DNA of 36,570 nt. Origin: Gammaproteobacteria bacterium DTU037 (lineage in GTDB: Bacteria; Pseudomonadota; Gammaproteobacteria; Pseudomonadales; Pseudomonadaceae). The notes beneath the pieces are model-generated. The model worked only from the letters and a program-made list of their open reading frames with translations. It was not told where the DNA came from and ran no database searches. Where the stretch lies: positions 7,658-44,227 of the forward strand of contig LFRZ01000152.1 of assembly GCA_001513025.1 (NCBI GenBank), given 5' to 3'. The translations under genes were made by a program, and so were the position numbers. This document shows, piece by piece, positions 25,641-33,979 of this stretch (position 1 is the stretch's first letter; every line of letters begins with the position of its first letter).

Positions 25641-26573
25641 ATGCGCACCCTCCTTCTTATAGTGCTGTGCGTTTCTTTTCTGGCTGGCTGTGAATCGCCT
25701 TCTGAGCCTTTGCGCATCGGCAGCAATCGCTGGTTAGGTTACGCTCCGATGTACCTCGCTGACGAGCTCGGCTGGGCAACCTTATCCAATATTCGCCTAG
25801 TAGAATACCCGACAGCCAATGGTGTGATCCGCGGCTTGCACAATGGCTTATTGGATGCTGCACTTTTAACCCTTGATGAAGCCATTATGCTGCAAAGCAC
25901 AGGGCATGATGTCGAAGTGGTCTTGGTCACTAATTTATCAACGGGGGCTGACGTCTTGTATGCTCAGCCACATATTCGTAGCTTGGCAGACCTTAAGGGT
26001 CAGCGTATTGCGGCTGAAGGCGGCACCCTTGCAGCTTACTTTCTAGCGCATATCCTAGATAAGGCACAACTCTCAATTCATGATATAAAAGTGGTCAATA
26101 TTCCAGTTTATATGCACCTTGACGCTTTAAGCACAGGCAAGGTTGACGCCTCGATCAACACTTCGGCAGCTCACAACCCAATACTCGCAACCGGCGCATT
26201 ACCACTGCTGAGCAGTCGGGAACTCAATAATGAAATCATCGATGTACTGGTAGTGAATCGTCAGCGCACCAGCCCAACATTGCGCGCACGTATTCGAGCA
26301 CTATGGTACAGCAGCCTTGATGCCTGGCTTGAGCATCGGGACAAAGGCGATACGCTTATACAAAAACGCCTAGGCATAGATGCCACCACTTTAATACAAA
26401 CACTCAACGGCATAGTAATGGGTGACAAGGCCCTTAATGCTGTCTATCTTGAACAAGGCGTCTTAGCCACCCGTATTCAAAGCATGCAAAGCTATATGCT
26501 CGAAAAAGGCCAGCTTAAACACCCCGTTGACGCAAGCCTACTGCTACCTGCCTGCACCGGTGACTCATGCTAA
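25641..26573 (+). CDS. NMT1/THI5-like substrate-binding lipoprotein
   Basis: The 310-residue protein has a lipoprotein signal (MRTLLLIVLCVSFLAGC, lipobox LAGC, acylated Cys at about residue 17). The rest is an NMT1/SsuA-type periplasmic binding fold: LRIGSNRWLGYAPMYLADEL at the start, GLLDAALLTLDEAIMLQSTG, DLKGQRIAAEGGTLAAYFLA and GKVDASINTSAAHNPIL. Such proteins normally bind nitrate, sulfonates, pyrimidines or similar small anions for ABC transport, but no permease or ATPase gene is nearby. Instead it overlaps by 7 bases a membrane GGDEF-EAL gene, which suggests it presents a ligand to that receptor. The start is supported by GGAT 8 bases upstream. The ligand is unknown. Confidence 0.85.
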   Translation: MRTLLLIVLCVSFLAGCESPSEPLRIGSNRWLGYAPMYLADELGWATLSNIRLVEYPTANGVIRGLHNGLLDAALLTLDEAIMLQSTGHDVEVVLVTNLSTGADVLYAQPHIRSLADLKGQRIAAEGGTLAAYFLAHILDKAQLSIHDIKVVNIPVYMHLDALSTGKVDASINTSAAHNPILATGALPLLSSRELNNEIIDVLVVNRQRTSPTLRARIRALWYSSLDAWLEHRDKGDTLIQKRLGIDATTLIQTLNGIVMGDKALNAVYLEQGVLATRIQSMQSYMLEKGQLKHPVDASLLLPACTGDSC

Positions 26574-28945
26574 ATCGCTATTCACTACGCCGCTCCATCC
26601 CCGCTCTGCTGGGCTTATTTGCTATCGTTTTCGCCGCATTATTAATTTTAATTCAGCTACCCATCAGTCAAAAAAATGCGCTCAACTCATGGCGCAACTA
26701 CACTGACCATATGCTGATTCAACTGCAAAGCAGTCTTAATAATCATTTACTCCTAAACCGTAGCGAAGAAATGGCTACTGAATTAGCAGAACTGGGCAGC
26801 TTACCCAACATTAAATGGGCTGCCGTTGTCGACTCGCAATTACAGTCCCTGTCCTCAACGCGCTTAGGCTTAGAGGCCAGTATTTACAGTCAACTCAGCC
26901 AACAGTCACTGTCAGAATTAATCAATACACACGCACCAACATGGCGCTTAACCGGCAAACAAAGTTATCTAGCGATCTACCCGCTCAATCGCATGCAACT
27001 TAATGCTCAAGATCAGACCGCAGCACTATTGGTTGAGCTCGACTTCGCTCCTTTATTACGGCAAACAACCAATAACGCTTGGCTCTACTTAGGTCAAGCC
27101 CTCTTATTATTGTGTGCTCTGGGCTTGGTTTTAAACCGTCTGTATTTTCATCTCGTTGTACAGCGCATTGCTCATATTGCTACGGTCACCCAGCGCTACG
27201 GCGCAGGCAATCTTAAGGTGCGCACTGCGCTGCAGGGGCATGATGAGATCAGCCAACTGGGCACTGCGATCAATAGCATGCTGATCCAACTGGAAGACAG
27301 TCATAGCGCTCTGCAAGACAGCGAGCATATGCTGCGTAGTTTGCTCAGCGCCGCGCCAATTGGCTTACTGGTACTCAGTGAACAGCAACGTATCATTGAC
27401 GCCAATCCCGCCGCACAAACGCTATTTAAGATGAGCCAAGCCGAGTTACTCGCAACGGACCCAGCGCAGTTGTTTAACGCTAAACCCGCATGGCAACAGT
27501 TGCTAGTTAAAATCAATGCCAGCGTTTTACTGAATATCACCGAACCTGCATCAACACTCAGCATAGACGCCTCAATTAGCACCTTTTCACGTGAGCAACA
27601 ACGCTTTAAATTGGTCCTGCTCAACGATATCAGTGAGCGCAAACAAGCCGAGCAACGCCTGCATTACCTAGCGAACTATGATATTTTAACTGGCCTGGCT
27701 AACCGCAATAATATGATCAGCCATATTGCCGAAAGGCTGAAAAATGATGTCACACTCAGCCTGATCATGCTTGACCTTGATCGCTTCCAATACCTCAATG
27801 ACGGTCTAGGTCATAACATTGGCGATCAGCTATTAAAGGCCGTGGCCAAGCGCCTACAAGAATACAGCACAGACGACGATGTCCTGGCACGAATCGGTGG
27901 CGATGAGTTTATGCTGGCCTTGCACGATACCTCTGTGCAAGAAGTCGAGCAATTAGCTCAACGCATGTTGGATGCGTTTAAGAAGCCGTTCCAAGTTTTG
28001 CAGTACGAACTGTATATTACCGCTAGCATCGGCATTGCCCATCAACACGAACACAGCAATAACCCGATACAGTTATTTAACCATGCTGATTTAGCCCTGC
28101 GTCAAGCAAAAAAAATCAGTCGCAATTGCTTTATAACCTTTGATAGCGACTTAATCAGCGATGCAGCGCTACGCCAACAATTGACTGACGAATTGCGCTA
28201 CGCCATCAGTAACGATGAATTTGAGTTACTCTACCAGCCGCAGGTTGATCTATCTGGGCGACCCATCGCCATGGAAGCCTTGTTGCGCTGGCGATCGCCT
28301 TCACATGGACCGATTTCGCCCAGTCAATTTATCCCGCTACTGGAAGAGACTGGGATGATTTTAGATGTGTCTCGTTGGGTATTCCGCACGGCCTGCCGTC
28401 AAGCCAGCGCCTGGTATAGGCAAGGCACACCGCTGCGCATCGCGGTCAATCTCTCGCCACTGGACTTTTTACAGGCCGACTTGACCGGCTCGCTGCTGCA
28501 GATCATGCAAGAAGAACAAACCCCAGTACAGCTGATCGAGTTGGAAGTGACTGAAAGCTCACTGCTTGATGCCGGCGCACAGGTTCAAACAACGCTGAAA
28601 CAGCTTAAAGCTGCCGGCTTACTGATGTTTCTCGATGATTTTGGTACTGGCTATTCTTCCTTGTCTTATATTAAACGCTTTGAGTTTGATGGCATTAAAA
28701 TTGATCAAGAGTTTGTCAGCGGCTTACCGGATTGCCAGCAATCGATTGCCTTAGTCCAAGGTATTCTAAGTATCGCCGCGCACCTTAATCTCGAAGTGGT
28801 TGCCGAAGGTGTTGAAACAGCTGAGCAGGTCGCCTTTTTACGGCAACTGGGCTGCCAGCGCTTACAGGGCTACTATTTCTCACCCGCACAAGCTGCAGAG
28901 CAACACTTTAGCAGGGACAAAACACTCAAACACTACTCAGCCTAG
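26567..28945 (+). CDS. Membrane HAMP-PAS-GGDEF-EAL cyclic-di-GMP enzyme
   Basis: The 792-residue protein has membrane helix 1 (about 12-31), a periplasmic region (about 32-165), membrane helix 2 (about 168-190), HAMP (about 190-245), PAS (about 255-360), GGDEF (about 370-525) and EAL (about 540-785). The GGDEF motif is intact (ARIGGDEFMLAL), with the metal Asp in LDLDRFQYLNDGLGHN, but the upstream RxxD inhibitory site is absent (TDDD stands there). The EAL domain keeps AMEALLRW, VNLSP, LEVTES, DDFGTGYSSLSY, IKIDQEF and AEGVETAEQ. Both synthesis and hydrolysis of cyclic-di-GMP therefore look possible. The overlapping binding-protein gene is the probable input, in the manner of NspS-MbaA of Vibrio cholerae. 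Confidence 0.93.
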   Translation: MLNRYSLRRSIPALLGLFAIVFAALLILIQLPISQKNALNSWRNYTDHMLIQLQSSLNNHLLLNRSEEMATELAELGSLPNIKWAAVVDSQLQSLSSTRLGLEASIYSQLSQQSLSELINTHAPTWRLTGKQSYLAIYPLNRMQLNAQDQTAALLVELDFAPLLRQTTNNAWLYLGQALLLLCALGLVLNRLYFHLVVQRIAHIATVTQRYGAGNLKVRTALQGHDEISQLGTAINSMLIQLEDSHSALQDSEHMLRSLLSAAPIGLLVLSEQQRIIDANPAAQTLFKMSQAELLATDPAQLFNAKPAWQQLLVKINASVLLNITEPASTLSIDASISTFSREQQRFKLVLLNDISERKQAEQRLHYLANYDILTGLANRNNMISHIAERLKNDVTLSLIMLDLDRFQYLNDGLGHNIGDQLLKAVAKRLQEYSTDDDVLARIGGDEFMLALHDTSVQEVEQLAQRMLDAFKKPFQVLQYELYITASIGIAHQHEHSNNPIQLFNHADLALRQAKKISRNCFITFDSDLISDAALRQQLTDELRYAISNDEFELLYQPQVDLSGRPIAMEALLRWRSPSHGPISPSQFIPLLEETGMILDVSRWVFRTACRQASAWYRQGTPLRIAVNLSPLDFLQADLTGSLLQIMQEEQTPVQLIELEVTESSLLDAGAQVQTTLKQLKAAGLLMFLDDFGTGYSSLSYIKRFEFDGIKIDQEFVSGLPDCQQSIALVQGILSIAAHLNLEVVAEGVETAEQVAFLRQLGCQRLQGYYFSPAQAAEQHFSRDKTLKHYSA

Positions 28946-29018
28946 CCAACACAGGCCCAGTACAGCAAATCAGCTAAAACCAAAGACTTTAATAATTTAG
29001 CTCAACTTAGACTACTGC

Positions 29019-29024
29019 TATACT
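29019..29024 (+). promoter_or_regulatory. Candidate -10 box for xseB-ispA
   Basis: TATACT at 29019-29024 has TTAGCT 16 bases upstream as a weak -35. It would start a transcript near 29031, about 80 bases before xseB. The rest of the 28946-29110 gap shows nothing recognisable. Confidence 0.35.
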
Positions 29025-29110
29025 TCACCAAACATTATGTATGGCCCAGCAAATCTGACTGCAGCTAAGCTGCGCCCTACACTCCTACTCCTTAATGTTG
29101 TGAGGGCTGT

Positions 29111-29353
29111 ATGGCTCGCCAAAAAAAATCACCCGCCTTTGAACAATCACTTAACGACTTGCAAGTACTGGTTGAACGCCTCGAAAGCGGTGATCTATCC
29201 TTGGAAGAGTCACTGACAACCTTTGAGCAAGGCATTGCCCTAACTCGCGAATGCCAAAGCGCACTACAGAATGCAGAACAACGCATCCAAGTACTGCTTG
29301 AGCAAAATGGCACGCTCACAGAAAAGCCACTTGATGGAAGTCTTTTGCCTTGA
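29111..29353 (+). CDS. xseB: Exodeoxyribonuclease VII small subunit
   Basis: The 80-residue protein is the small subunit of exonuclease VII, which binds the large subunit XseA and tunes single-strand DNA digestion. The sequence is two helices with the family motif [20 protein letters not shown] followed by [19 protein letters not shown] and [15 protein letters not shown]. Length is standard. Its TGA overlaps the TTG start of ispA (TTGA), so the two genes are translationally coupled; xseB-ispA is the usual gammaproteobacterial order. Confidence 0.96.
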   Translation: MARQKKSPAFEQSLNDLQVLVERLESGDLSLEESLTTFEQGIALTRECQSALQNAEQRIQVLLEQNGTLTEKPLDGSLLP

Positions 29354-30237
29354 TCTCAGATTATCAGAATTTTTGTCAGCAGCAGGTGGATGGTGCACTT
29401 GAGCAGCTGCTAAAGGCGCCGACAATTGAACTGCAGCGTTTATATGCCGCCATGCGCTACAGCGTGATGAATGGCGGCAAACGTGCACGTCCTTTATTAG
29501 TATTTGCCAGCTGCCAAGCACTGGGCGGCGCGGTGCAACACGCTTATGGCGCAGCCTGCGCAGTTGAACTTATTCACGCCTACTCATTGGTGCATGATGA
29601 TCTGCCGGCAATGGATGATGATGACTTACGTCGCGGCCAGCCAACAACGCATAAAGCCTTTGATGAAGCCTATGCGATTTTAGCCGGTGACGCACTGCAG
29701 TCTTTAGCCTTTTATGCGCTCGGCGATGAGGTGCTCTCTCCAGTAAGCTGTGAGCAACGCTTAGAGATGATCAAGGTGCTCTCAACAGCAGCAGGTGCCT
29801 CGGGCATGGTCGGCGGGCAAGCGATTGATCTAAGCTCAGTGGGGCAGAGCATCAGCCAAGCAACTCTAGAGCTGATGCACCGCCATAAAACCGGTGCATT
29901 GATTCAAGCCAGCGTGCGTTTAGGCGCAATTGCCAGTAACCATGCCACGCCACACACACTGGCAGCACTGGATAACTATGCACAGGCGATAGGTTTAGCC
30001 TTTCAAGTCCAAGATGATATTTTAGATGTCACCAGCGATACGCAAACGCTTGGCAAACAGCAAGGCAGCGATATTGAGCATGATAAACCCACCTATCCTG
30101 CCCTACTCGGCCTTCAACAAGCACAAGACTATGCTTATGCACTCAGAGATCAAGCTCAAGACGCTTTAGCTGACTTTGATCAACGTGCCAACCATTTACG
30201 TCAGCTGGCTGACTACATCGTCTCGCGCAGTCACTAA
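29350..30237 (+). CDS. ispA: Farnesyl diphosphate synthase (geranyltranstransferase)
   Basis: The 295-residue enzyme condenses isopentenyl and dimethylallyl diphosphates to farnesyl diphosphate, the precursor of quinone tails and undecaprenyl carriers. The first aspartate-rich motif is [15 protein letters not shown] and the second is [25 protein letters not shown] holds the isopentenyl-binding residues. The start is a TTG at 29350, overlapping the xseB stop, since the protein then has family length and no in-frame ATG precedes the conserved region. In most pseudomonads dxs follows; here a tRNA cluster on the opposite strand follows, so dxs must lie elsewhere. Confidence 0.95.
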   Translation: MISDYQNFCQQQVDGALEQLLKAPTIELQRLYAAMRYSVMNGGKRARPLLVFASCQALGGAVQHAYGAACAVELIHAYSLVHDDLPAMDDDDLRRGQPTTHKAFDEAYAILAGDALQSLAFYALGDEVLSPVSCEQRLEMIKVLSTAAGASGMVGGQAIDLSSVGQSISQATLELMHRHKTGALIQASVRLGAIASNHATPHTLAALDNYAQAIGLAFQVQDDILDVTSDTQTLGKQQGSDIEHDKPTYPALLGLQQAQDYAYALRDQAQDALADFDQRANHLRQLADYIVSRSH

Positions 30238-30243
30238 GCGGCG

Positions 30244-30275
30244 CAGAGCAACGTGCTCTGTATCAGCAGGGCACG
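30244..30275 (+). other. Two mutually exclusive hairpins after ispA
   Basis: CAGAGCA (30244-30250) pairs with TGCTCTG (30254-30260) around ACG. The second half can instead pair as CGTGCTCTG (30252-30260) with CAGGGCACG (30267-30275), nine pairs with one G-U, loop TATCAG. A short palindrome AAGACGTCTT follows. This probably marks the 3' end of the ispA transcript; no long T-run exists. Confidence 0.35.
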
Positions 30276-30351
30276 TAAGACGTCTTTAACAACATAAAAA
30301 CTATGGCTGCCGCGAGGGCGATAACAGCGGCTTAAACATGAAACTTATCGA

Positions 30352-30392
30352 CAAAAACAAAAAAAGCTCCTAGCAGTAACTGCTAGGAGCTT
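30352..30392 (-). terminator. Rho-independent terminator of the tRNA operon
   Basis: AAGCTCCTAGCAG and CTGCTAGGAGCTT (30364-30376, 30380-30392) form a perfect 13-bp stem with a 3-base loop. On the minus strand it is followed by TTTTTTTGTTTTTGT. It lies 22 bases past tRNA-Lys. Confidence 0.9.
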
Positions 30393-30414
30393 AGAATGTG
30401 TATTCAAAAATACA

Positions 30415-30490
30415 TGGTGGGTCGTGTGGGATTCGAACCTACGACCAATTGGTTAAAAGCCAACTGCTCTACCACTGAGCTAACGACCCA
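30415..30490 (-). tRNA. tRNA-Lys (anticodon UUU)
   Basis: The 76-base gene starts with TGGGTCG, which pairs with CGACCCA at the 3' end, and includes an encoded CCA. The anticodon loop is CTTTTAA, giving UUU. D-loop AGCTCAGTGGTAGAGC and T-arm GGTTCGAATCC are canonical. It is last in the Asn-Pro-Lys cluster. Confidence 0.96.
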
Positions 30491-30494
30491 AAAA

Positions 30495-30572
30495 TGGTCG
30501 GGGTAGGGGGATTCGAACTCCCGACATCCTGCTCCCAAAGCAGGCGCGCTACCGGACTGCGCTATACCCCGA
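30495..30572 (-). tRNA. tRNA-Pro (anticodon UGG)
   Basis: The acceptor arms TCGGGGT and ACCCCGA pair fully, and CCA is encoded. The anticodon loop TTTGGGA gives UGG. The T-arm GAGTTCGAATC is canonical. It lies between tRNA-Asn (directly abutting) and tRNA-Lys (4-base spacer). Confidence 0.95.
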
Positions 30573-30648
30573 TGGCTCCACGACCTGGACTCGAACCAGG
30601 GACCCAATGATTAACAGTCATTTGCTCTACCAACTGAGCTATCGCGGA
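30573..30648 (-). tRNA. tRNA-Asn (anticodon GUU)
   Basis: The acceptor arm TCCGCGA pairs with TCGTGGA (one G-U), then a discriminator G and encoded CCA. The anticodon loop CTGTTAA gives GUU. It is the first gene of the cluster; its 3' end abuts tRNA-Pro with no spacer, so processing must separate them. GUU-decoding tRNA-Asn is a queuosine substrate, which links it to YhhQ in this window only by function. Confidence 0.95.
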
Positions 30649-30701
30649 ACATTACAGTTTTCGTTGAACCCTTGTGAAGTTCGCCTCATCTGTGGTGCGA
30701 C

Positions 30702-30729
30702 ATTCTACCGATTTTTCAAACCTTGTCAA
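30702..30729 (-). promoter_or_regulatory. Strong sigma-70 promoter of the tRNA cluster
   Basis: On the minus strand a perfect TTGACA (30729-30724) is 16 bases from TAGAAT (30707-30702). The start falls near 30695, followed by a leader of about 47 bases to tRNA-Asn. The G/C-rich stretch after the -10 (GTCGCACC) resembles a stringent discriminator, as common for tRNA promoters. Confidence 0.85.
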
Positions 30730-30921
30730 CACCTTAGTGAAAATAAATCTTAACTTTTTTACTAAGAATGTTTCTTTGGCATCGATAGAGCGTCTGATTG
30801 CTGTACTGAGCCACAGCCAATCAATGTTGCGCGTAGTCTACTCCATTCACAGCAAACAACCAAGCGCCGTATGATCAATAAGCATAAAAGCTGTTCTTTT
30901 GCTCAGCCCTACACCTAGGTA

Positions 30922-30960
30922 CGATAAAACGGTTAGACTTATAGTCGAACTCATTTATCG
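30922..30960. promoter_or_regulatory. 39-bp nested dyad, candidate operator of the TtgR-like regulator
   Basis: An inner dyad GTTAGACT-TAT-AGTCGAAC (30932-30950, one mismatch pair) is flanked symmetrically, three bases out on each side, by CGATAAA (30922-30928) and TTTATCG (30954-30960). The whole is centred on 30941 and ends 9 bases before the regulator ATG. TtgR/AcrR-type repressors bind long dyads of this kind. The rest of the 30730-30921 gap shows no identified element. Confidence 0.55.
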
Positions 30961-30969
30961 AACAGTCTT

Positions 30970-31617
30970 ATGCGCCGCACCAAAGAAGAAGCAGAAAACA
31001 CCCGTACAGCGATACTCACTGCTGCGGAACTGTTATTTCTTAAAAAGGGAGTCTCCCACACCTCACTCGAACAAATCGCGCGACAGGCTGGAGTGACACG
31101 TGGCGCGGTTTATTGGCATTTCCAAAATAAAGCACACTTATTCCATGAAATGCTCAACCAAGTACGCTTACCTGCTGAGCAAATTGCTAAGCAAATCAGT
31201 CAATGTGACCCTAACAACCCTATTATCGGATTAAGGTATCTGTGTACTGAAGTACTGCTATCGGTAGGCAGCAATGAGCGCAAACGACGTATTTTTACTA
31301 TCTTACTGCGCCGCTGCGAATTCACTGATGACTTACGCGAAGCTGAGCAGCGTCACGAAGCCTTTATTAATGAGTTTATGGCCCTATGTGAACAGCTGTT
31401 TAGTGAGCCAGCCACAGCTAAACGCCTGCACCCAGATATCAGCCCACGGATGGCAGCGGTCGCCTTGCACGCGATGCTACTAGGACTGCTCAGTGACTGG
31501 CTACGCGATCCATCACTGTTTGATGTTAAACACACAGGTCCGCTGATCGATGTGCTACTGCGCGGAATCCTGGTTGACTGGGCACCGCCAAGTGGCTGCC
31601 ATCAGCCACCCCAGTAA
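30970..31617 (+). CDS. TtgR/AcrR-type TetR family repressor
   Basis: The 215-residue protein begins MRRTKEEAENTRTAILTAAE, then SLEQIARQAGVTRGAVYWHF and NKAHLF, the N-terminal pattern of the TtgR/AcrR/MexR-pump repressors in the TetR family. The recognition helix is TRGAVYWHF. A further feature of the group is RRIFTILLRRCEFTDDLREAEQR in the ligand domain. Such repressors bind toxic aromatics and antibiotics and release multidrug efflux operons. However, no efflux genes are adjacent: upstream lies a tRNA cluster and downstream the convergent rlmJ. It is therefore an orphan repressor, either autoregulated through the long dyad or acting at a distance. Confidence 0.9.
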   Translation: MRRTKEEAENTRTAILTAAELLFLKKGVSHTSLEQIARQAGVTRGAVYWHFQNKAHLFHEMLNQVRLPAEQIAKQISQCDPNNPIIGLRYLCTEVLLSVGSNERKRRIFTILLRRCEFTDDLREAEQRHEAFINEFMALCEQLFSEPATAKRLHPDISPRMAAVALHAMLLGLLSDWLRDPSLFDVKHTGPLIDVLLRGILVDWAPPSGCHQPPQ

Positions 31618-31626
31618 GCAATCAGC

Positions 31627-32457
31627 TTACTCAGCAATCAACCAATCTAAACGCCAACCACCCGCACCTTGCTGCAAGGTTTCAGTCAGCCAAGGCAGTA
31701 ACTCTCGAAGTTCAGCTTCCAAACCCCATGGCGGATTACAAATCACCATGCCTGAACCATTGAGCTTGCTGGGGTCATTGGGCTGATTCACATACAGTTC
31801 AACACGCAATAACTTGGGCGCACTACTTTTTTCCAGCTGCTGGTAAAAACGGCGTAATTGTCCGATCTCTTTAATGGGATACCACAGACAGACAATGGCT
31901 TGACGCATACGTGCTAAGCTTTCTTCTAACGCTTGTACGCTATTTTGCAGATCGTCTCCCGCTTCAAACGGTGGATCAATCAGCATCAGCAAACGTTTTT
32001 CTTCAGTCGGTAACAGAGCACGAGGCACATGCCAGCCTTCACCAATATGCACACTGACACGTCGATCAATGCGCATATTGTCTTTAAGCAACTGGCCATC
32101 ATCAGGATGCTTTTCATTTAAATACAGATGATCTTGGCTACGGGTTAAGCAACGCACAAACTCTGGTGAGCCGGGATAATAGCGTAATTCATCATCCTCA
32201 TTCAGCTCACGCACAGCATGCAGGTAGTCCTCCAGCAAAGGGTGCGATGCCCCCCATAAACGCCCTATTCCATCCTGCCACTCATCGGTTTTCAGCGCTT
32301 CTTCGCCTTGTAAATCATACAAACCAATGCCTGCATGGGTATCAATATAAGCCAGAGGCGCAGGCTTCTTTTGCAGCAAGGCAATGCAGCGGGTCAACAC
32401 CCAGTGTTTTAATACATCAGCATGATTGCCTGCATGATAGGCATGACGATAATTCAT
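31627..32457 (-). CDS. rlmJ: 23S rRNA (adenine(2030)-N(6))-methyltransferase
   Basis: The 276-residue enzyme methylates A2030 of 23S rRNA using S-adenosylmethionine. The N terminus MNYRHAYHAGNHADVLKHWV is diagnostic of RlmJ (YhiR), the SAM domain shows YIDTHAGIGLYDL, and the catalytic LMLIDPPFEAGDD is the NPPY-like motif. GSGMVICNPPWGLEAELREL near the end is a conserved family segment. Length is normal. It is 7 bases downstream of damX on the same strand, with GAGGA near its start, so it is probably co-transcribed. Confidence 0.96.
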   Translation of the reverse strand: MNYRHAYHAGNHADVLKHWVLTRCIALLQKKPAPLAYIDTHAGIGLYDLQGEEALKTDEWQDGIGRLWGASHPLLEDYLHAVRELNEDDELRYYPGSPEFVRCLTRSQDHLYLNEKHPDDGQLLKDNMRIDRRVSVHIGEGWHVPRALLPTEEKRLLMLIDPPFEAGDDLQNSVQALEESLARMRQAIVCLWYPIKEIGQLRRFYQQLEKSSAPKLLRVELYVNQPNDPSKLNGSGMVICNPPWGLEAELRELLPWLTETLQQGAGGWRLDWLIAE

Positions 32458-32464
32458 AGATTCC

Positions 32465-33964
32465 TCAACGCAACTCTTGTTGAATGCTTAGTAGGGTACG
32501 CGACCAAGGTTTATCTTTGCGGATGTTCTCCGGCAAACGATTGATTGCGGCTTGAGCAGCAGTACGATCAGCAAAGGATCCATAGGTCACCACAAACAAT
32601 GGCTGGCCTTGGTGTTCTTTTCTAAAGTAATGGTACTGCGCTGTATTTTGTTTTACAAAACGCTGAGCAATGGCTTCTGTACGACTAGCAAACACTTGCA
32701 AGGTATAGCGTGCAGGCGCTTGTTGCTTATACCACCGACTGTGTCCCGCCGTGCCCGACAACCCACGGGCTGCAGCAGGCGCGGGTTTGGCAATGCTTAC
32801 CGGCTTAGCGACGGGCTGTGCTTGGCGCACAACTGCTGCTGGCTTCTTTTCTACAGGCGCGACAGGCTGCGGTACAACAACCTGTTTAACCACTTCAGCC
32901 GGAGAGCGGCTCACTGGGACAGGGGCGCTCGCGATGGGCTGGACAGCACGCTCGTCGACAAATACAGGCTCACTGCCTGCATAATCACTGCCCTCTTCTT
33001 CCGAGCTGAGCGCCTGCGCTAACGGCTCGCGCAACACCGGCTCGGTTAAGGGCAGAGTAAGCACCTGTTGATTTGAATGCTTGCCGGATAATTCAAGCGC
33101 GGCTGATTCTGCCGTATCCTCAGACTCAGAGGTTTGCGCCATCCAAATCAAAAGCAAGGCAACAGCCAGCACAGCTACAACAGCAACATGCTTATAGGGA
33201 ATCTGCATGGTGGCTTGTTTACCTGTACCTTGCTGATGCATTTGCTCAAGCAATATAGCTTTGGCCACATGGTTGACACGTCCAGGCCAACCTTTAGACT
33301 GCGCAAAAATATCTGCCAGCTGCGGCTCAGTAAACACATCCAATCCTTGCCCAGCAGCGACTAAGCGCTGCTCAATATACTCATCCACCTCGTCCCGATC
33401 CCAGGGTTCAAGCGCGATCACATGGTGCAAGTCGGTATTATCCGCCACCCGCTCCAATAAAGGCCCGATTGATGAGTCAGAGAAGATAAAGACGCGAGCA
33501 CAGGCATCATTGACGCCTTGCGCAATACGCTGCAGCAACAACAAGGCTGACTCATCTAAACACTCAGCATTATCGACCACCAAATGCACTTCTTGTCCGG
33601 CCATATGCATTTGCTCAATATGGCTCAGCACATCAGCAATATGACTCTCAGGCAACTGTAGCGCAGTACTGATTTGCTGCAGCATAGACGCCGCATCCAC
33701 GGTTGCTTCTGCCACAACAACAATATTCTTAACCGGCTCTTTTGAACTGGTCAGCAGCACTTGACGCAGCAATGTTTTACCGCTGCCTTGCGGCCCTGTC
33801 ACCACCAGCATTAACTTGCTGTAGCGTGCGAGGTGATGTAATTCAACAAGTACAGGCCGGCGTTTGGCGGCAAAAAACTTAAAATTTACGCCACGCTCCA
33901 AAAAAGGATCGTGCTCAAATTGATAATGATCTAAATAATCATCATCTGCATACAAGTGAGTCAT
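32465..33964 (-). CDS. damX: DamX-like AAA ATPase with SPOR domain
   Basis: This protein of about 499 residues has an N-terminal AAA/ExeA-like ATPase with Walker A GPQGSGKT (57-64) and a Walker B-like VHLVVDNAE (about 127-134). A single membrane helix (about 260-277), a long proline/alanine/valine-rich periplasmic linker (about 280-405) and a C-terminal SPOR domain (about 415-495, YTLQVFASR ... FVVTYGSFADRTAAQAAI) follow. SPOR domains bind denuded septal peptidoglycan, so a role in cell division is expected. The ATG at 33964 follows GAGG; a TTG at 33979 is adjacent to the aroB stop. The aroB-damX order is conserved in gammaproteobacteria. Confidence 0.91.
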   Translation of the reverse strand: MTHLYADDDYLDHYQFEHDPFLERGVNFKFFAAKRRPVLVELHHLARYSKLMLVVTGPQGSGKTLLRQVLLTSSKEPVKNIVVVAEATVDAASMLQQISTALQLPESHIADVLSHIEQMHMAGQEVHLVVDNAECLDESALLLLQRIAQGVNDACARVFIFSDSSIGPLLERVADNTDLHHVIALEPWDRDEVDEYIEQRLVAAGQGLDVFTEPQLADIFAQSKGWPGRVNHVAKAILLEQMHQQGTGKQATMQIPYKHVAVVAVLAVALLLIWMAQTSESEDTAESAALELSGKHSNQQVLTLPLTEPVLREPLAQALSSEEEGSDYAGSEPVFVDERAVQPIASAPVPVSRSPAEVVKQVVVPQPVAPVEKKPAAVVRQAQPVAKPVSIAKPAPAAARGLSGTAGHSRWYKQQAPARYTLQVFASRTEAIAQRFVKQNTAQYHYFRKEHQGQPLFVVTYGSFADRTAAQAAINRLPENIRKDKPWSRTLLSIQQELR

Positions 33965-33979
33965 GCTGCCCTCGTTCAA

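Noticed and set aside
32552-33022. A 156-codon plus-strand frame opposite damX
   Set aside because: It is antisense to the linker and SPOR region of damX and shows no domain; the damX frame explains the sequence.
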